From Antedon mediterranea (Eukaryota; Echinodermata; Crinoidea; Comatulida; Antedonidae): DNA of 64,000 bases. The notes beneath the pieces are model-generated. The model worked only from the letters and a program-made list of their open reading frames with translations. It was not told where the DNA came from and ran no database searches. The stretch is taken from the NCBI RefSeq assembly GCF_964355755.1, contig NC_092673.1:11291001-11355000 (forward strand), given 5' to 3'. The position numbers were made by a program, and so were the translations under genes. Positions within the stretch are counted from its first letter, which is position 1, and the number at the start of each line of letters is the position of its first letter. Positions 12,483-24,940 of this stretch are shown piece by piece.

Positions 12483-12725
12483 CTGCTAACTTTTCTGGCT
12501 GTTTACTTTCTTTTTGATTTAGCTTTTCGCTTTTTTTTTGTATCTCCATTGAGATCCAGCAACTGATACCAACAGCATTGTCATTTTTTCAGTAATTTGC
12601 CTTTGGATTTATATATATATATAAAAAAAGCGAAAAGCTAAATCAAAACGATAAAGTAAACCGCCAGAAAAGTTAGCAGAGTTTCGGGCAACACTAGCCC
12701 TTCATGTGCAAGTGAGGGAATTTGG
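12483..12725 (-). repeat. Penelope-like element terminal repeats (pseudo-LTRs), head to head
   Basis: About 12606-12725 carries the pLTR module (AAGCGAAAAGCTAAATCAAA, GTTAGCAGAG, then CGGGCAACACTAGCC). Bases 12483-12605 carry the same module in the opposite orientation, with TATATATA between them. The same module occurs at the other end of the element (30500-30637) and again at 63790-63966. On the minus strand a hammerhead-like GGGC..GCCCGAAAC stem is visible, but the CUGAUGA box reads CATGA here, so it is degenerate. Confidence 0.7.
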
Positions 12726-12774
12726 ATAAAGTCATAGCATAAGAGTTGGCAAGTGCTGCCTGGGTGGACAGGAA

Positions 12775-12858
12775 TAAAAGAAATATAACAATCAGCGCCA
12801 TGAGCAATGAATGTTGGAATGGTGCTATATAAATCGAACGATTGATTGATTGATTGAA
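12775..12858 (+). mobile_element. Short LINE/SINE-type 3' tail with (ATTG)n
   Basis: AATGGTGCTATATAAAT followed by a GATT/ATTG repeat resembles the shared 3' end of CR1/L2 LINEs and their dependent SINEs. Only about 80 bp is recognisable, so this is a low-confidence fragment. Confidence 0.4.
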
Positions 12859-13013
12859 ACAGCGTGTTAAATGGTAGGTGGAGACTGAATAAGAGTAGAA
12901 AACAAAGAAGGTAGGCCCCTATAGCTTGGTAGATATATAAACAATTTTGGAATGGAACTAAAAAAAGCTAAAATGGTGGTTAATATTGAAACTTAAATTT
13001 TGGTAGTCCCTGG

Positions 13014-14132
13014 TCAATGGAATAATTTTACCGATCTGGGAGTATTGTTCCTAATGTTAAGTCCAAAAGGTTTTGTGGGTTTAAGTAGTAATTCCCAGTG
13101 GTTTTCTTTGCCTTTGCGAGTTTTGTCGCTCCATTTGACATCGTGGTCTATTGCAATAACTCTGAAATTTGCAATAGAGTGACCAGCTGAATTAAAATGT
13201 TCGGCTACAGGTTCATCAAGCTTTAATGTTTCGATAGCTGATCTGTGTTGTGTCATTCTCATACGGAGAGTGTTTTTTGTTTCTCCGACGTACTGTTTGC
13301 CACAAATATTACAGTATATGAGATAAATGACGTTTTTGGTTAGACAATTAATTGATTGTCTTATCCGAAAAATGCGGCCAGTTTGGTTACTCTCAATTTT
13401 TTCAGTAGAATCAACCAATGAACAAGTTTTGCAAGATTTTCCGCAAAGGTGACTGCCCACATTTTGGCTGTCATGAGAGTTAATTTCACTCTTAAATTTG
13501 GATCTGACTAATATGTCACGAAGGTTGGAAGGTCTACGAAATGCAATAATGGGTGGTTCCGGAAAAACCGCCCTGAGACGTTCTGTGAACTGTAGAATGG
13601 GCATATGTTTCTCAATAATAGCCCGTAATGGAGGCAACCTAGGGTGATAGGTTGTGACCAATGGCACTCTGGTCGAATTTTTTGGCTGACGTGGTTTGTA
13701 CGTCAGTGTTTGACATCGAGGAATATCTTTTGCTTTCTTTATAGCAGTTTCGATATATTCCTTCTTGTAATTTCTATTCCGGAGATGTCCGGTTAGTTCT
13801 TCGGTACGATTCTGAAAATCTAAATCTGAAGAACAGATACGTCTGATACGTAATGCTTGACTGTACGGTATGTTTTTAGTACAGTGTCGGGGGTGACAAC
13901 TGCTAGGGAGCAGGTACATATTTTTATCCGTGGGTTTACGGAATAGGTCAGTTTTGAGTGTACCATTTTTTATGGTCACTATAGTGTCCAAAAAAATCAA
14001 CGCTACTAGTGGAATTGGTAGCTGTAAATTTTATAGTTGGGTGGACTAAATTAATATTGAGAAGAAAAGATTCCAAATTATCTTCACCATGGGTCCAGAT
14101 CATGAAGATGTCGTCAATGTATCTAAACCAAA
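13014..14132 (-). pseudogene. Penelope-like element: C-terminal RT and GIY-YIG endonuclease
   Basis: On the minus strand the sequence starts mid-protein with LVWFRYIDDIFMIW, the reverse transcriptase catalytic motif (YIDD), and runs through the thumb and linker. It then reaches a GIY-YIG-type nuclease: IYCNICGKQYVGETKNTL with downstream R.R..QH, ending with a stop at 13014. A Cys cluster (CGKSCKTC) precedes the nuclease, as in Penelope/Neptune-type elements. A one-base expansion of a T run near 14000 shifts the frame, so 13014-14000 (328 aa) is the longest intact stretch. The N-terminal part lies 15.76 kb away (29892-30480), because hairpin elements inserted between the codons for PLV and WFRY. 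Penelope elements retrotranspose by target-primed reverse transcription. Confidence 0.92.
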
Positions 14133-15550
14133 CTAGATTTAATTCGTCACTATGACGAATTATAGGTTATATGCATTGATAATTAAAATAAAGATAATTT
14201 ATTTTTAAAAGATATTTTGATTCATTGATTTTCTCAGATTCTTTAAATAATATATAATATATGATAGGACCTTGCTAACGCGAATACAATAGCCGGTATC
14301 ACAATCCGATCAAAGATCCCTCTGCGTATAATGTCATAAACCACATTTGCTGTTACATAATAATAAAGACATAAGTTATTTTTTATCTAGATTTCATTAT
14401 AAATCATGTGTATAATATATACACTAAGAAATAAATTTGAACAAACAATACGGATAATAAAAAAAAAAATTTATTTCGTTTCCCAAGGTGAGACTCGATC
14501 TCGGTACCTTGAGTGCCATAGACACGAGCACACACCACCGAGCCATACACAACTGACTAAAAATCGTAGAAAAATTCCTCCGTGTATTTACTATGCAGTA
14601 ACCACTTTGGTGCAGATAGATTATTACATACCGCAATGAATTATAATTTTTTACTATGATGACATCTCTAAAAATGTACAAAAATGATGCACTGTCAAAC
14701 TATATACTTTTAACTTTAATATATGAACTTTTGAAGGAAGAAAGTTAATGTTAAGTTTGTTATTTTGGCCTAAGAAAATGTCATAATTTGTTTGATTGTC
14801 GAAATGAATTTTTTTTAATTTAATATGAAATTAATTATGGCTTAATCAACTTTTGTTCCCTTAGTTTAATAATAAATCATACATAAGATACATAAACTTC
14901 AAGAAAATTAAATAAAAAATATGTGTTCCCGAGCATTCTGACGATCTATATTAATTTTAAAATTTAGCATATTTTCACCATTTTGTTAACTTACACGTGC
15001 GTAGCCTGTCACTTTTGACGTGCTCGTATAAGGCAATTACGCGTTGAAAAGTGAATAAAATATGATGATATTATTAAAGAAAGGTTGTACAACCGAAATC
15101 GGACAAAAAGAGTGCGCATTAACGTATAACGCGCAGTGCGCGTGCAAAAATCTGCGCACTCATGGCAATTTTTTAAACGCTTAAAATTGCCTGAAACGTA
15201 CTCTAATTTCATCGAAAATAAATTTTGACAATTTTGAACATTTTAAGCGCGCGTACGCAAGCGTTATATGCGCTACGCACGTAATTGTATTGCCATATGA
15301 TGAAATATGACCTGAAATTTATGAGTACCAAATTTTGTTTAATTGTGATTCATGCTTGTGAAGATATGATTACAAACGTGATTTCGTAAAATCGCGCGTA
15401 GACCGCGTAATTTTTGATTACGCATCGTGAAAATATAACCACATCGATTCCTGGCCATAAGGAATATCCTCTGAAAAATTGACTTAGATAGATGAAACTG
15501 ATATCAAGATAATTCACGGACAAAATAGTGCTAAGGAAAGAATAAATAAA
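14133..15550 (+). mobile_element. Hairpin element B1, left part (outermost)
   Basis: It starts CTAGATTT, then the 5' hairpin AATTCGTCA-CTA-TGACGAATT, then the tag AGGTTATATGCAT. It breaks at 15550 in GAATAAATAAA, where B2 begins. Its right part (54 bp) is at 29838-29891, for a rejoined length of 1472 bp. A tRNA-like module is on the minus strand at 14479-14550. Confidence 0.87.
14479..14550 (-). ncRNA. tRNA-like module inside B1
   Basis: On the minus strand TGGCTCGGTGGTGTGTGC resembles a pol III A box with a D-arm. GAGATCGAGTCTC, 33 nt later, resembles a B box with a T-arm stem. The acceptor stem does not close convincingly, so this is a tRNA-derived promoter-like module (as in SINE heads) and not a functional tRNA. 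The same module is in B2, A1 and A6. Confidence 0.5.
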
Positions 15551-16965
15551 CTAGATTTAATTCGTCACTATGACGAATTATAGGTTATATGCATTGATTT
15601 AAATAAAGATAATTGATTTTTAAAAGATATATTGATTGATTGATTTTCTCAGAATCTTTAATTATTTATAATATATGATAGGACCTTGCTAACGCGAACA
15701 CCATAGCCGGTATCACAATCCGATCAAAGATCCATATGCGTATAATGTCATAAACCACATTTGTTGTTACATAATAATAAAGACATAAGTTAATTTTTAT
15801 CTAGATTTCATTATAAATCATGTGTATAATCTATACACTAAGAAATAAATTTGAACAAACAATACGGATAATAAAAAAAAAAAATCTTATTTCGTTTCCC
15901 AAGGTGAGACTCGATCTCGGTACCTTGAATGCCATAGACACGAGCACAGACCACCGAGCCGTACACAACTGACTAAAAGTTGTAGAAAAATTCCTCCGTG
16001 TATTTACTATGCAGTAACCACTTTGATGCAAATAGATTATTACATACCGAAATGAATTATAATTTTTTACTATGATGACATCTTTAAAATGTATACAAAT
16101 GATGCACTGTCAAACTACATACTTTTAACTTTAATATATGAATTTTTGAAGGAAGAAAGTTAATGTTAAGTTTGTTATTTTGGCCTAAGAAAATGTCATA
16201 ATTTGTTTGATTGTCGAAATTATGTTTTTTTAATTTAATATGCAATTAATGATGACTTAATCAACTTTTGTTCTCTTAATTTGATAATAAATCATACATA
16301 TGATACATACACTTCAAGAAAATGAAATAAAAAATAGGTGTTCCCCTGCATTCTGACGATATATATTAATTTTAAAATTTAGCATATTTTCACCATTTTG
16401 TTAACTTATACGTGCGTAGCCCGTCACTTTTGACGTGCTCGTATAACGCAATTTCGAGTTGAAACCTGAATCAAATATGATGATATTATTAAAGAAAGGT
16501 TATACAACAGTAATCGGACACAAACAGTGTGCATTAACGTTTGATGCGCAGTGCGCGTGCAAAAATCTGCGCACTCATGGCAATTTTTTAAACGCCTAAA
16601 ATTGCCTGAAACGTACTCTAATTTCATCGAAAATAAATTCTGACAATTTTCAACATTTTAAGCGCGCGTACGCATGCGTTATATGCGCTACGCACGTAAT
16701 TGTATTGCCATATTATGAAATATGACCTGAAATTTATGAGTACCAAATTTTGTTTAATTGTGATTCATGCTTGTGAAGATATGATTACAAACGTGATTTC
16801 GTAAAATCGCGCGTAGACCGCGTAATTTTTGATTACGCATCGTGAAAATATAACCACATCGATTCCTGGCCATAAGGAATATACTCTGAAAACTTGACTT
16901 AGCTAGATAAAACTGATGCCAAGATAATGCATGGACAAAATAGTGCTAAGGAAAGAATAAATAAA
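15551..16965 (+). mobile_element. Hairpin element B2, left part
   Basis: It has the same 5' end as B1 and is about 95% alike by eye. It is inserted in the AATA tract of B1 and is itself broken at 16965 in the same tract by A1. Its right part is at 18585-18653; rejoined length is 1484 bp. The tRNA-like module is at 15895-15966 on the minus strand. Confidence 0.87.
15895..15966 (-). ncRNA. tRNA-like module inside B2
   Basis: Second copy of the B-type tRNA-like module, with A-box-like TGGCTCGGTGGTCTGTGC and B-box-like GATCGAGTCTC on the minus strand. Confidence 0.5.
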
Positions 16966-18584
16966 CTAGAACTTAAACTCGTCACTTGAGGACGAGTTTG
17001 GTTATCCGCCAGCAACAAAGCGTATCTTGCGTATTCAAGTACTTCCAAGTTATGACTTTTCCAAAAAAAGTAGGCTATTCAAAATTAAAACTGCCCTCTC
17101 AGTGTAATAACCAACTAAACCCTTTTAATTAATTGTTTTCCCGTGACGGGACTCGAACCCGGTACCTCTGATACCAAAGTCGGTTGCATTACACATCGAG
17201 CCATATGACCACCTGCTGACGAAAATCCGAAGAAAGAGTCCTCGTTCATTCGGTATGTCGTGAACCCCCTCGATGCAAGTTGATTATTACATATCAAACT
17301 TAAATCATAAATTTTACTATGATGAAATCTTCAAAAATTTTAAACGCTGATATTTTATGAAAGTACATACTTTCAAGTTTGATATATTAACATGTAAAGA
17401 AAAAAGATAAATGTTATGTTTATTGTTTTGCTCTTTGAATAAGTTTATGTTTGTTTGATGATAAATATTTCAAAAATTATATTTAATATGCAAATAATGT
17501 AGCCATCAAACACGTTTTAGCATTCAACACTATAATAAATCAGACCTATGATTCATACACTGCAAGTAATTAAAATAAAAAATGGGGGTAACCTTGCATT
17601 CTGATGAACTGTGTCATTTTTAAAAGTAGACATATTTTGGAACATTTTCACAATTTGTTGACGTTTTCGTGCGCAACCTGTCATGTTTAACGTGCTCGTA
17701 GAACGCCATTTCAAGTTGAAAAGTGAATAAAATAACGTAAAATTGTTAACAGAAGATTTAAAAACACAAATCGTGTAAAAGAAATGCTCATACCTGTTCC
17801 CTGCGCCGTGCGCGCGTAAAAATGTGCGCACCAGTGGCAATTTTTTAAACGCTTAAAATGACCTGAATCGTGCTCTAATTTAATCAGAAATTGATTTGAA
17901 GCATTTTAAAATTTCAAACGCCATTTACGCGCGCACTTTCTAATGTTACAAATTGCGATAGCGTTAAAAAAGTTAACTATTGATGTGAAGCAAACGTGGC
18001 TGAAAATGACGTTAAAAAATATTCATTTGTTTCGAAGTTATAATCAATTTAAGATTTTCAGAAAATCACGCGTAACTTACGCTAAGCGGCTCTGACATCG
18101 TCAAAAAGCTTGGCTGGACAACTTCAGTAAAATGTCTATATGTTGAACAAGTTACAAAATGTTATGTTAACGCGTTACAGAGAAACAGCGTGCACAAATT
18201 AGGAGCATTTTAAAATTTCAAACGCAGTTTACGCGCAGACTTTCTAGTGTTCAAAAATTTGCTGAAGAGCGAAAAAGTTAGCCATTGATGTGAAGAAAAC
18301 GTGGCTGAAAATTTCGTTAAAAAATATTTATCGGTTTCGAAGTTATGACCGATTTAAGATTTTCAGAAAATCGCGCGTAACTTACGCTACGCGGATCTGA
18401 CATTGTCAAAAAGCTTCGCAGTACATCTTCAGTTAATTGTCTATATGTTGACCAAGTTACAAAATGTTATGTTAACACGTTCAAGAGAAAACGCGTACAC
18501 AAAATCTGAGAAAGAAAGAAGAATAATAAAAAAAAAAAGTAACACTACAATAACAAAGGTTATCCGCTTGAGGCGGATAACCAA
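16966..18584 (+). mobile_element. Hairpin element A1 (A*-type), complete
   Basis: It starts CTAGAACTT with the 5' hairpin AAACTCGTC-ACTTGAG-GACGAGTTT, then tag GGTTATCCGCC. It ends with the hairpin at 18558-18582 (GGTTATCCGC, 5-nt loop, GCGGATAACC). Its 5' half resembles the B type (tRNA-like module, AATAAATCAGACC-type block). Its 3' part contains a roughly 300-bp internal duplication (about 17905-18205 and 18205-18505). It is nearly identical to A6 and has the same length (1619 bp). Confidence 0.88.
17139..17216 (-). ncRNA. tRNA-like module inside A1
   Basis: On the minus strand, TGGCTCGATGTGTAATGC (A box) and GGGTTCGAGTCCC (near-perfect B box with a 4-bp T stem) are spaced as in a tRNA, and ACGGG follows the T arm. 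The anticodon arm is irregular. It probably derives from a tRNA and may still recruit TFIIIC; it is not called as a working tRNA. Confidence 0.55.
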
Positions 18585-18653
18585 TAAATAAATAAATAAA
18601 TAAAGATTTTGACAGAATCAAGAGGTTATATGCATATCATGCATATAACCTAA
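18585..18653 (+). mobile_element. 3' end of hairpin element B2
   Basis: AATA repeats, GATTTTGACAGAATCAAG, then a perfect 12-bp-stem hairpin at 18624-18650 (GGTTATATGCAT, ATC loop, ATGCATATAACC) followed by TAA. The stem sequence matches the B 5' tag and not the A tag, which assigns it to B2. Confidence 0.87.
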
Positions 18654-20221
18654 CTAGACATGTAACTCGTCACTTTGACGAGTTTGGTTATCCGCCGCGC
18701 AAGTGGTGCAACATTAACATTAAGGGGATAGGTTGAGGACAAAAGGAAGTGTTCACGTTGGCATTATGACCTGAACTGAAGAATATGATATGTTGTTATT
18801 GCTGAATTTTATTATTTAAATTCATATATAGTATATACACAGTATATAATCTGTATCCATATCACATACAGTGTAGAATAGGTGAAATTACGGGACCCGC
18901 TATTTATTGCAATTTTTAACATGTTGACGGTTTTAAAATGAAACGCGAAAGTAGCAATTCCGAAAGGAAATTATCTCAGCAACAACGTATTAGCGTGTAG
19001 AAGAAATTTGAATACGTGAAATATTGATGCGCGCTCTTTTAAATGTAATGAATTATGACGCAAAAGATGAAAATACGACCTTTTTTATTTAACTGGCCAT
19101 ATGATGACGTCACAACATCCGATTTGCAACATTTTTACATAATTTCGTATCTACAATCCAATAGCTTCCAGAAAAAATTTTAATCGTGATTATCACATTT
19201 TATTCTTACGAGCTATAACAGATTAAAATTTACTGTAAAGATGAAATTAATGCCACACGTGATTTAAATTTTTAGGCATGATGACGTTAAAAAAATTAAA
19301 ATATTTTTAACTCATGCGAAAGATACTTGATTGACCTAGACAAAATCAAAATCGGGGTGAAAATGGAAAACGGATAAGTGGAGATGCGCTCTATTCAATG
19401 TGATGAGCTATGACGAAAGATACAAAAATCCTAAATTTTATATTCGCATGGCCATACGATGACGTCATAATGTCCGGTTAGCCATATTAATACCTGATCC
19501 GATATCTACAACTCATCTACTTCCAGAATATGCCATCCACAAAAAGTTGACCGTCTAGTTTAGAAATTACGACTGTTTAAAAAAAGGCATATTTTAAACG
19601 AATTTTTTAACCTTTTCATAAAAAACGCGCGCAAATTGTCCAATTCGACGTGCTCGTATGACGTATCTTTAAGTCGAAATTGTTTAAAATTTGGTAAAAT
19701 TACTAGAAAAGGCTGGAAAAATATAAATCACGCGAAAAAAGTACGTTTTCAATACTACGTGCGCACCGCACACGTAAAAATGTGCGCACGCGTGGGAATT
19801 TTTGACATGCTTAAAACGACATGAAACGCGTAGAAAGTTGATTATAAATTAATTTTGCGCATTTTGAAATTTTAAATGCGCGTGCGCGCGTAACTTTGTG
19901 TAAAACACGCAATTTTTTTTCAACAGAAAGTTAGCGCATGATATAAATTAAACTTTTGCAAAGTTTCAAGTTGAAATGTTATTTGGTTGTCGAGCTATGT
20001 TAAATACGACAAAATCGTTAAATCGCGCGTAAGTCACGTTGCGCAATTGTAAACGTCATGAAAAGCTTCGCTTGACGACGTTACGTAAATGTCAATATGT
20101 TAAGATAGTTACCGAAATGTTATGTTTGCGAGTTTTAGAGAAAAGCGTTACACAAAAATCATACAGAATGATTTCGTACAATCACAAGAGGTTATCCTGC
20201 AACTTCGTTGCGGATAACCAA
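18654..20221 (+). mobile_element. Hairpin element A2, complete
   Basis: It starts CTAGACATGTAACTCG (5' hairpin AACTCGTCA-CTT-TGACGAGTT, tag GGTTATCCGC). It ends with the hairpin at 20190-20219: GGTTATCC, a bulged T, GCAAC, loop TTC, then GTTGCGGATAACC. Length is 1568 bp. It lacks the ATG/GAT microsatellite seen before the closing hairpin of A4, A5 and A7. Confidence 0.88.
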
Positions 20222-21746
20222 CTAGACATGTAACTCGTCACTTTGACGAGTTTGGTAATCCGCCGCGCAAGTGGTGCAACATTAACATTAAGGGGATAGG
20301 TTGAGGACAAAAGGAAGTGTTCACGTTGGCATTATGACCTGAACTGAAGAATATGATATGTTGTTATTGCTGAATTTTATCTATATATAAATTCATATAT
20401 AGTATACACAGTATAATCTGTATCCATATCACATACAGTGTAGAATATGTGAACTTACGGGACCCGCTATTTATTGCAATTTTTAACATGTTGACGGTTT
20501 TAAAATGAAACGGGAAGGTAGCAATTCCGAAAGGAAATTATCTCAGCCACAACGTATTAGCGTGTAGAAGAAATTTGAATACGTGAAATATTGATGCGCG
20601 CTCTTTTAAATGTAATGAATTATGACGCAAAAGATGAAAATACGACCTTTTTTATTTAACTGGCCATATGATGACGTCACAACATCCGATTGGCAACATT
20701 TTTACATAATTTCGTATCTACAATCCAATAGCTTTCAGAAAAAGTTTTAATCGTGATTATCAAATTTTATTCTTACGAGCTATAACAGATTAAAATTTAC
20801 TGTAAAGATGAAATTGATGCCACACGTGATTTAAATTTTTAGGCATGATGACGTCAAAAAAATTAAAATATTTTTAACTCATGCGAAAGATAGTTGATTG
20901 ACCTATACAATATCAAAATCGGGGTGAAAATGGAAAACGGATAAGTGGAGATGCGCTCTATTCAATGTGATGAGCTATGACGAAAGATACAAAAATCCTA
21001 AATTTTATATTCGCGTGGCCATACGATGACGTCACAATGTCCGGTTAGCCATATTAATACCTGATCCGATATCTACAACTCATCTACTTCTAGAAAATGT
21101 CATCCACAAAAATTTGACCGTCTAGTTTAGAAATTACGACTGTTTAAAAAAAGTCATATTTTAAACGAATTTTTTAACCTTTTCATAAAAAACGCGCGCA
21201 AATTGGCCAATTCGACGTGCTCGTATGACGTATCTTTAAGTCAAAATTGTTTAAAATTTGGTAAAATTACTAGAAAAGGCTGAAAAAACATAAATCACGC
21301 GAAAAAATTACGTTTTCAATTCTACGTGCGCACCGCACACGTAAAAATGTGCGCACGCCTGGGAATTTTTGACATGCTTAAAACGACATGAAACGCGTAG
21401 AAAGTTGATTATAAATTAATTTTGCGCATTTTGAAATTTTAAATGCGCGTGCACGCGTAACTTTGTGTATAACACGCAATTTTTTTTCAACAGAAAGTTA
21501 GCGCATGATATAAATTAAACTTTTGCAAAGTTTCAAGTTGAAATGGTATTTGGTTGTCGAGCTATGTTAAATACGACAAAATCGTTAAATCGCGCGTAAG
21601 TCACGTTGCGCAATTGTAAACGTCATGAAAAGCTTCGCTTGACGACGTTACGTAAATGTCAATATGTTAAGATAGTTACCAAAATGTTATGTTTGCGAGT
21701 TTTGGAGAAAAGCGTTACACAAAAATCATACAGAAAGAAAGAAGAA
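20222..21746 (+). mobile_element. Hairpin element A3, left part
   Basis: A2-like. It breaks at 21746 inside GAAAGAAAGAAGAA, where A4 begins, so no hairpin precedes A4. The right part is at 28169-28235, beyond A4-A7. Rejoined length is 1592 bp, within the range of intact copies. Confidence 0.86.
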
Positions 21747-23349
21747 CTAGACATGTAACTCGTCACTTTGACGAGTTTGGTTATCCGCCGCGCAAGTGGT
21801 GCAACATTAACATTAAGGGGATAGGTTGAGGACAAAAGGAACTGTTCACGTTGGCATTATGACCTGAACTGAAGAATATGATATGTTGTTATTGCTGAAT
21901 TTTATTATTTAAATTCATATATAGTATACACAGTATAATCTGTATCCATATCACATACAGTGTAGAATAGGTGAAATTACGGACCCGCTATTTATTGCAA
22001 TTTTTAACATGTTGACGGTTTTAAAATGAAACGCGAAGGTAGCAATTCCGAAAGGAAATTATCTCAGCAACAACGTATTAGCGTGTAGAAGAAATTTGAA
22101 TACGTGAAATATTGATGCGCGCTCTTTTAAATGTAATGAATTATGACGCAAAAGATGAAAATACGACCTTTTTTATTTAACTGGCCATATGATGACGTCA
22201 CAACATCCGATTGGCAACATTTTTACATAATTTCGTATCTACAATCCAATAGCTTCCAGAAAAAGTTTTAATCGTGATTATCACATTTTATTCTTACGAG
22301 CTATAACAGATTAAAATTTACTGTAAAGATGAAATTGATGCCACACGTGATATAAATTTTTAGGCATGATGACGTCAAAAAAATTAAAATATTTTTAACT
22401 CATGCGAAAGATAGTTGATTGACCTAGACAATATCAAAATCGGGGTGAAAATGGAAAACGGATAAGTGGAGATGCGCTCTATTCAATGTGATGAGCTATG
22501 ACGAAAGATACAAAAATCCTAAATTTTATATTCGCGTGGCCATACGATGACGTCACAATGTCCGGTTAGCCATATTAATACCTGATCCGATATCTACAAC
22601 TCATCTACTTCCAGAATATGTCATCCACAAAAATTTGACCGTCTAGTTTAGAAGTTACGACTGTTTAAAAAAAGGCATATTTTAAACGAATTTTTTAACC
22701 TTTTCCTAAAAAACGCGCGCAAATTTTCCAATTCGACGTGCTCGTATGACGTATCTTTAAGTCGAAATTGTTTAAAATTTGGTAAAATTACTAGAAAAGG
22801 CTGGAAAAATATAAATCACAAAAAAAAAATACGTTTTCAATGCTACGTGCGCACCGCACACGTAAAAATGTGCGCACGCGTGGGAATTTTTGACATGCTT
22901 AAAACGACATGAAAAGCGTAGAAAGTTGATTATAAATTAATTTTGCGCATTTTGAAATTTTAAATGTGCGTGCGCGCGTAACTTTGTGTAAAACACGCAA
23001 TTTTGTTTCAACAGAAATTTAGCGCATGATATAAATTAAACTTTTGCAAAGTTTCACTTTAAAATGTTATTTGGTTTTCGACATATGTTAAATACGATAA
23101 AATCGTTAAATCGCGCGTACGTCACGTTGCGCAATTGTAAACATCATGAAAAGCTTCGCTTGACGACGTTACATAAATGTCAAAATGTTAACATAGTTAA
23201 CAAAATGTTATGTTTGCGAGTTTTAGAGAAAAGCGTTACACAAAAATCATACAGAAAGAAAGAAGAAGAATAAAAAGTTGATGATGATGATGATGATGAT
23301 TTCGTACAATCACAAGAGGTTATCCTGCAACTTCGTTGCGGATAACCAA
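21747..23349 (+). mobile_element. Hairpin element A4, complete
   Basis: It has an A2-type 5' end and a closing hairpin at 23318-23347 preceded by a GAT microsatellite. Length is 1603 bp. It was inserted into the GAAA/GAAGAA tract of A3. Confidence 0.87.
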
Positions 23350-24940
23350 CTAGACATGTAACTCGTCACTTTGACGAGTTTGGTTATCCGCCGCGCAAGT
23401 GGTGCAACATTAACATTAAGGGGATAGGTTGAGGACAAAAGGAAGTGTTCACGTTGGCATTATGACCTGAACTGAAGAATATGATATGTTGTTATTGCTG
23501 AATTTTATTATTTAAATTCATATATAGTATACACAGTCTAATCTGTATCCATATCACATACAGTGTAGAATAGGTGAAATTACGGGACCCGCTATTTATT
23601 GCAATTTTTAACATGTTGACGGTTTTAAAATGAAACGCGAAGGTAGCAATTCCGAAAGGAAATTATCTCAGCAACAACGTATTAGCGTGTAGAAGAAATT
23701 TGAATACGTGAAATATTGATGCGCGCTCTTTTAAATGTAATGAATTATGACGCAAAAGATGAAAATACGACCTTTTTCATTTAACTGGCCATATGATGAC
23801 GTCACAACATCCAATTGGCAACATTTTTACATAATTTCGTATCTACAATCCAATAGCTTCCAGAAAAAGTTTTAATCGTGATTATCACATTTTATTCTTA
23901 CGAGCTATAACAGATTAAAATTTACTGTAAAGATGAAATTACTGCCACACGTGATTTTAATTTTTAGGCATGATGACGTCAAAAAAATTAAAATATTTTT
24001 AACTCATGCGAAAGATAGTTGATTGACCTAGACAATGTCAAAATCGGGGTGAAAATTGAAAACGGATAAGTGGATATGCGCTCTATTCAATGTGATGAGC
24101 TATGACAAAAGATACAAAAATCCTAAATTTTATATTCGCGTGGCCATACGATGACGTCACAATGTCCGGTTAGCCATATTAATACCTGATCCGATATCTA
24201 CAACTCATCTACTTCCAGAATATCCCATCCACAAAAAGTTGACCGTCTAGTTTAGAAATTACGATTGTTTAAAAAAAGGCATTTTTTAAACGAATTTTTT
24301 AACCTTTTCATAAAAACGCGCGCAAATTGTCCAATTCGACGTGCTCGTATGACGTATCTTTAAGTCGAAATTGTTTAAAATTTGGTAAAATTACTAGAAA
24401 AGGCTGGAAAAACATAAATCACGCGAAAAAAATACGTTTTCAATGCTACGTGCGCACCGCACACGTAAAAATGTGCGCACGTGTGGGAATTTTTGACATG
24501 CTTAAAACGACATGAAACGCGTAGAAAGTTGATTATAAATTAATTTTGCGCATTTTGAAATTTTAAATGCGCGTGCGCGCGTAACTTTGTGTAAAACACG
24601 CAATTTTTTTTCAACAGAAAGTTAGCGCATAATATAAATTAAACTTTTGCAAAGTTTCACTTTAAAATGTTATTTGGTTTTCGACATATGTTAAATACGA
24701 GAAAATCGTTAAATCGCGCGTACGTCACGTTGCGCGATTGTAAACATCATGAAAAGCTTCGCTTGACGACGTTACATAAATGTCTAAATGTTAACATAGT
24801 TAACAAAATGTTATGTTTGCAAGTTTTAGAGAAAAGCGTTACACAAAAATCATACAGAAAGAAAGAAGATTAAGAAAAAGATGATGATGATTTCGTACAA
24901 TCACAAGAGGTTATCCTGCAACTTCGTTGCGGATAACCAA
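23350..24940 (+). mobile_element. Hairpin element A5, complete
   Basis: Same architecture as A4; closing hairpin at 24909-24938; 1591 bp. It abuts A4 and A6 with only AA at each junction. Confidence 0.87.

Noticed and set aside
17139-17216. Functional tRNA gene
   Set aside because: A and B boxes are good, but the anticodon and acceptor stems do not close, and the sequence sits inside a multi-copy mobile element.
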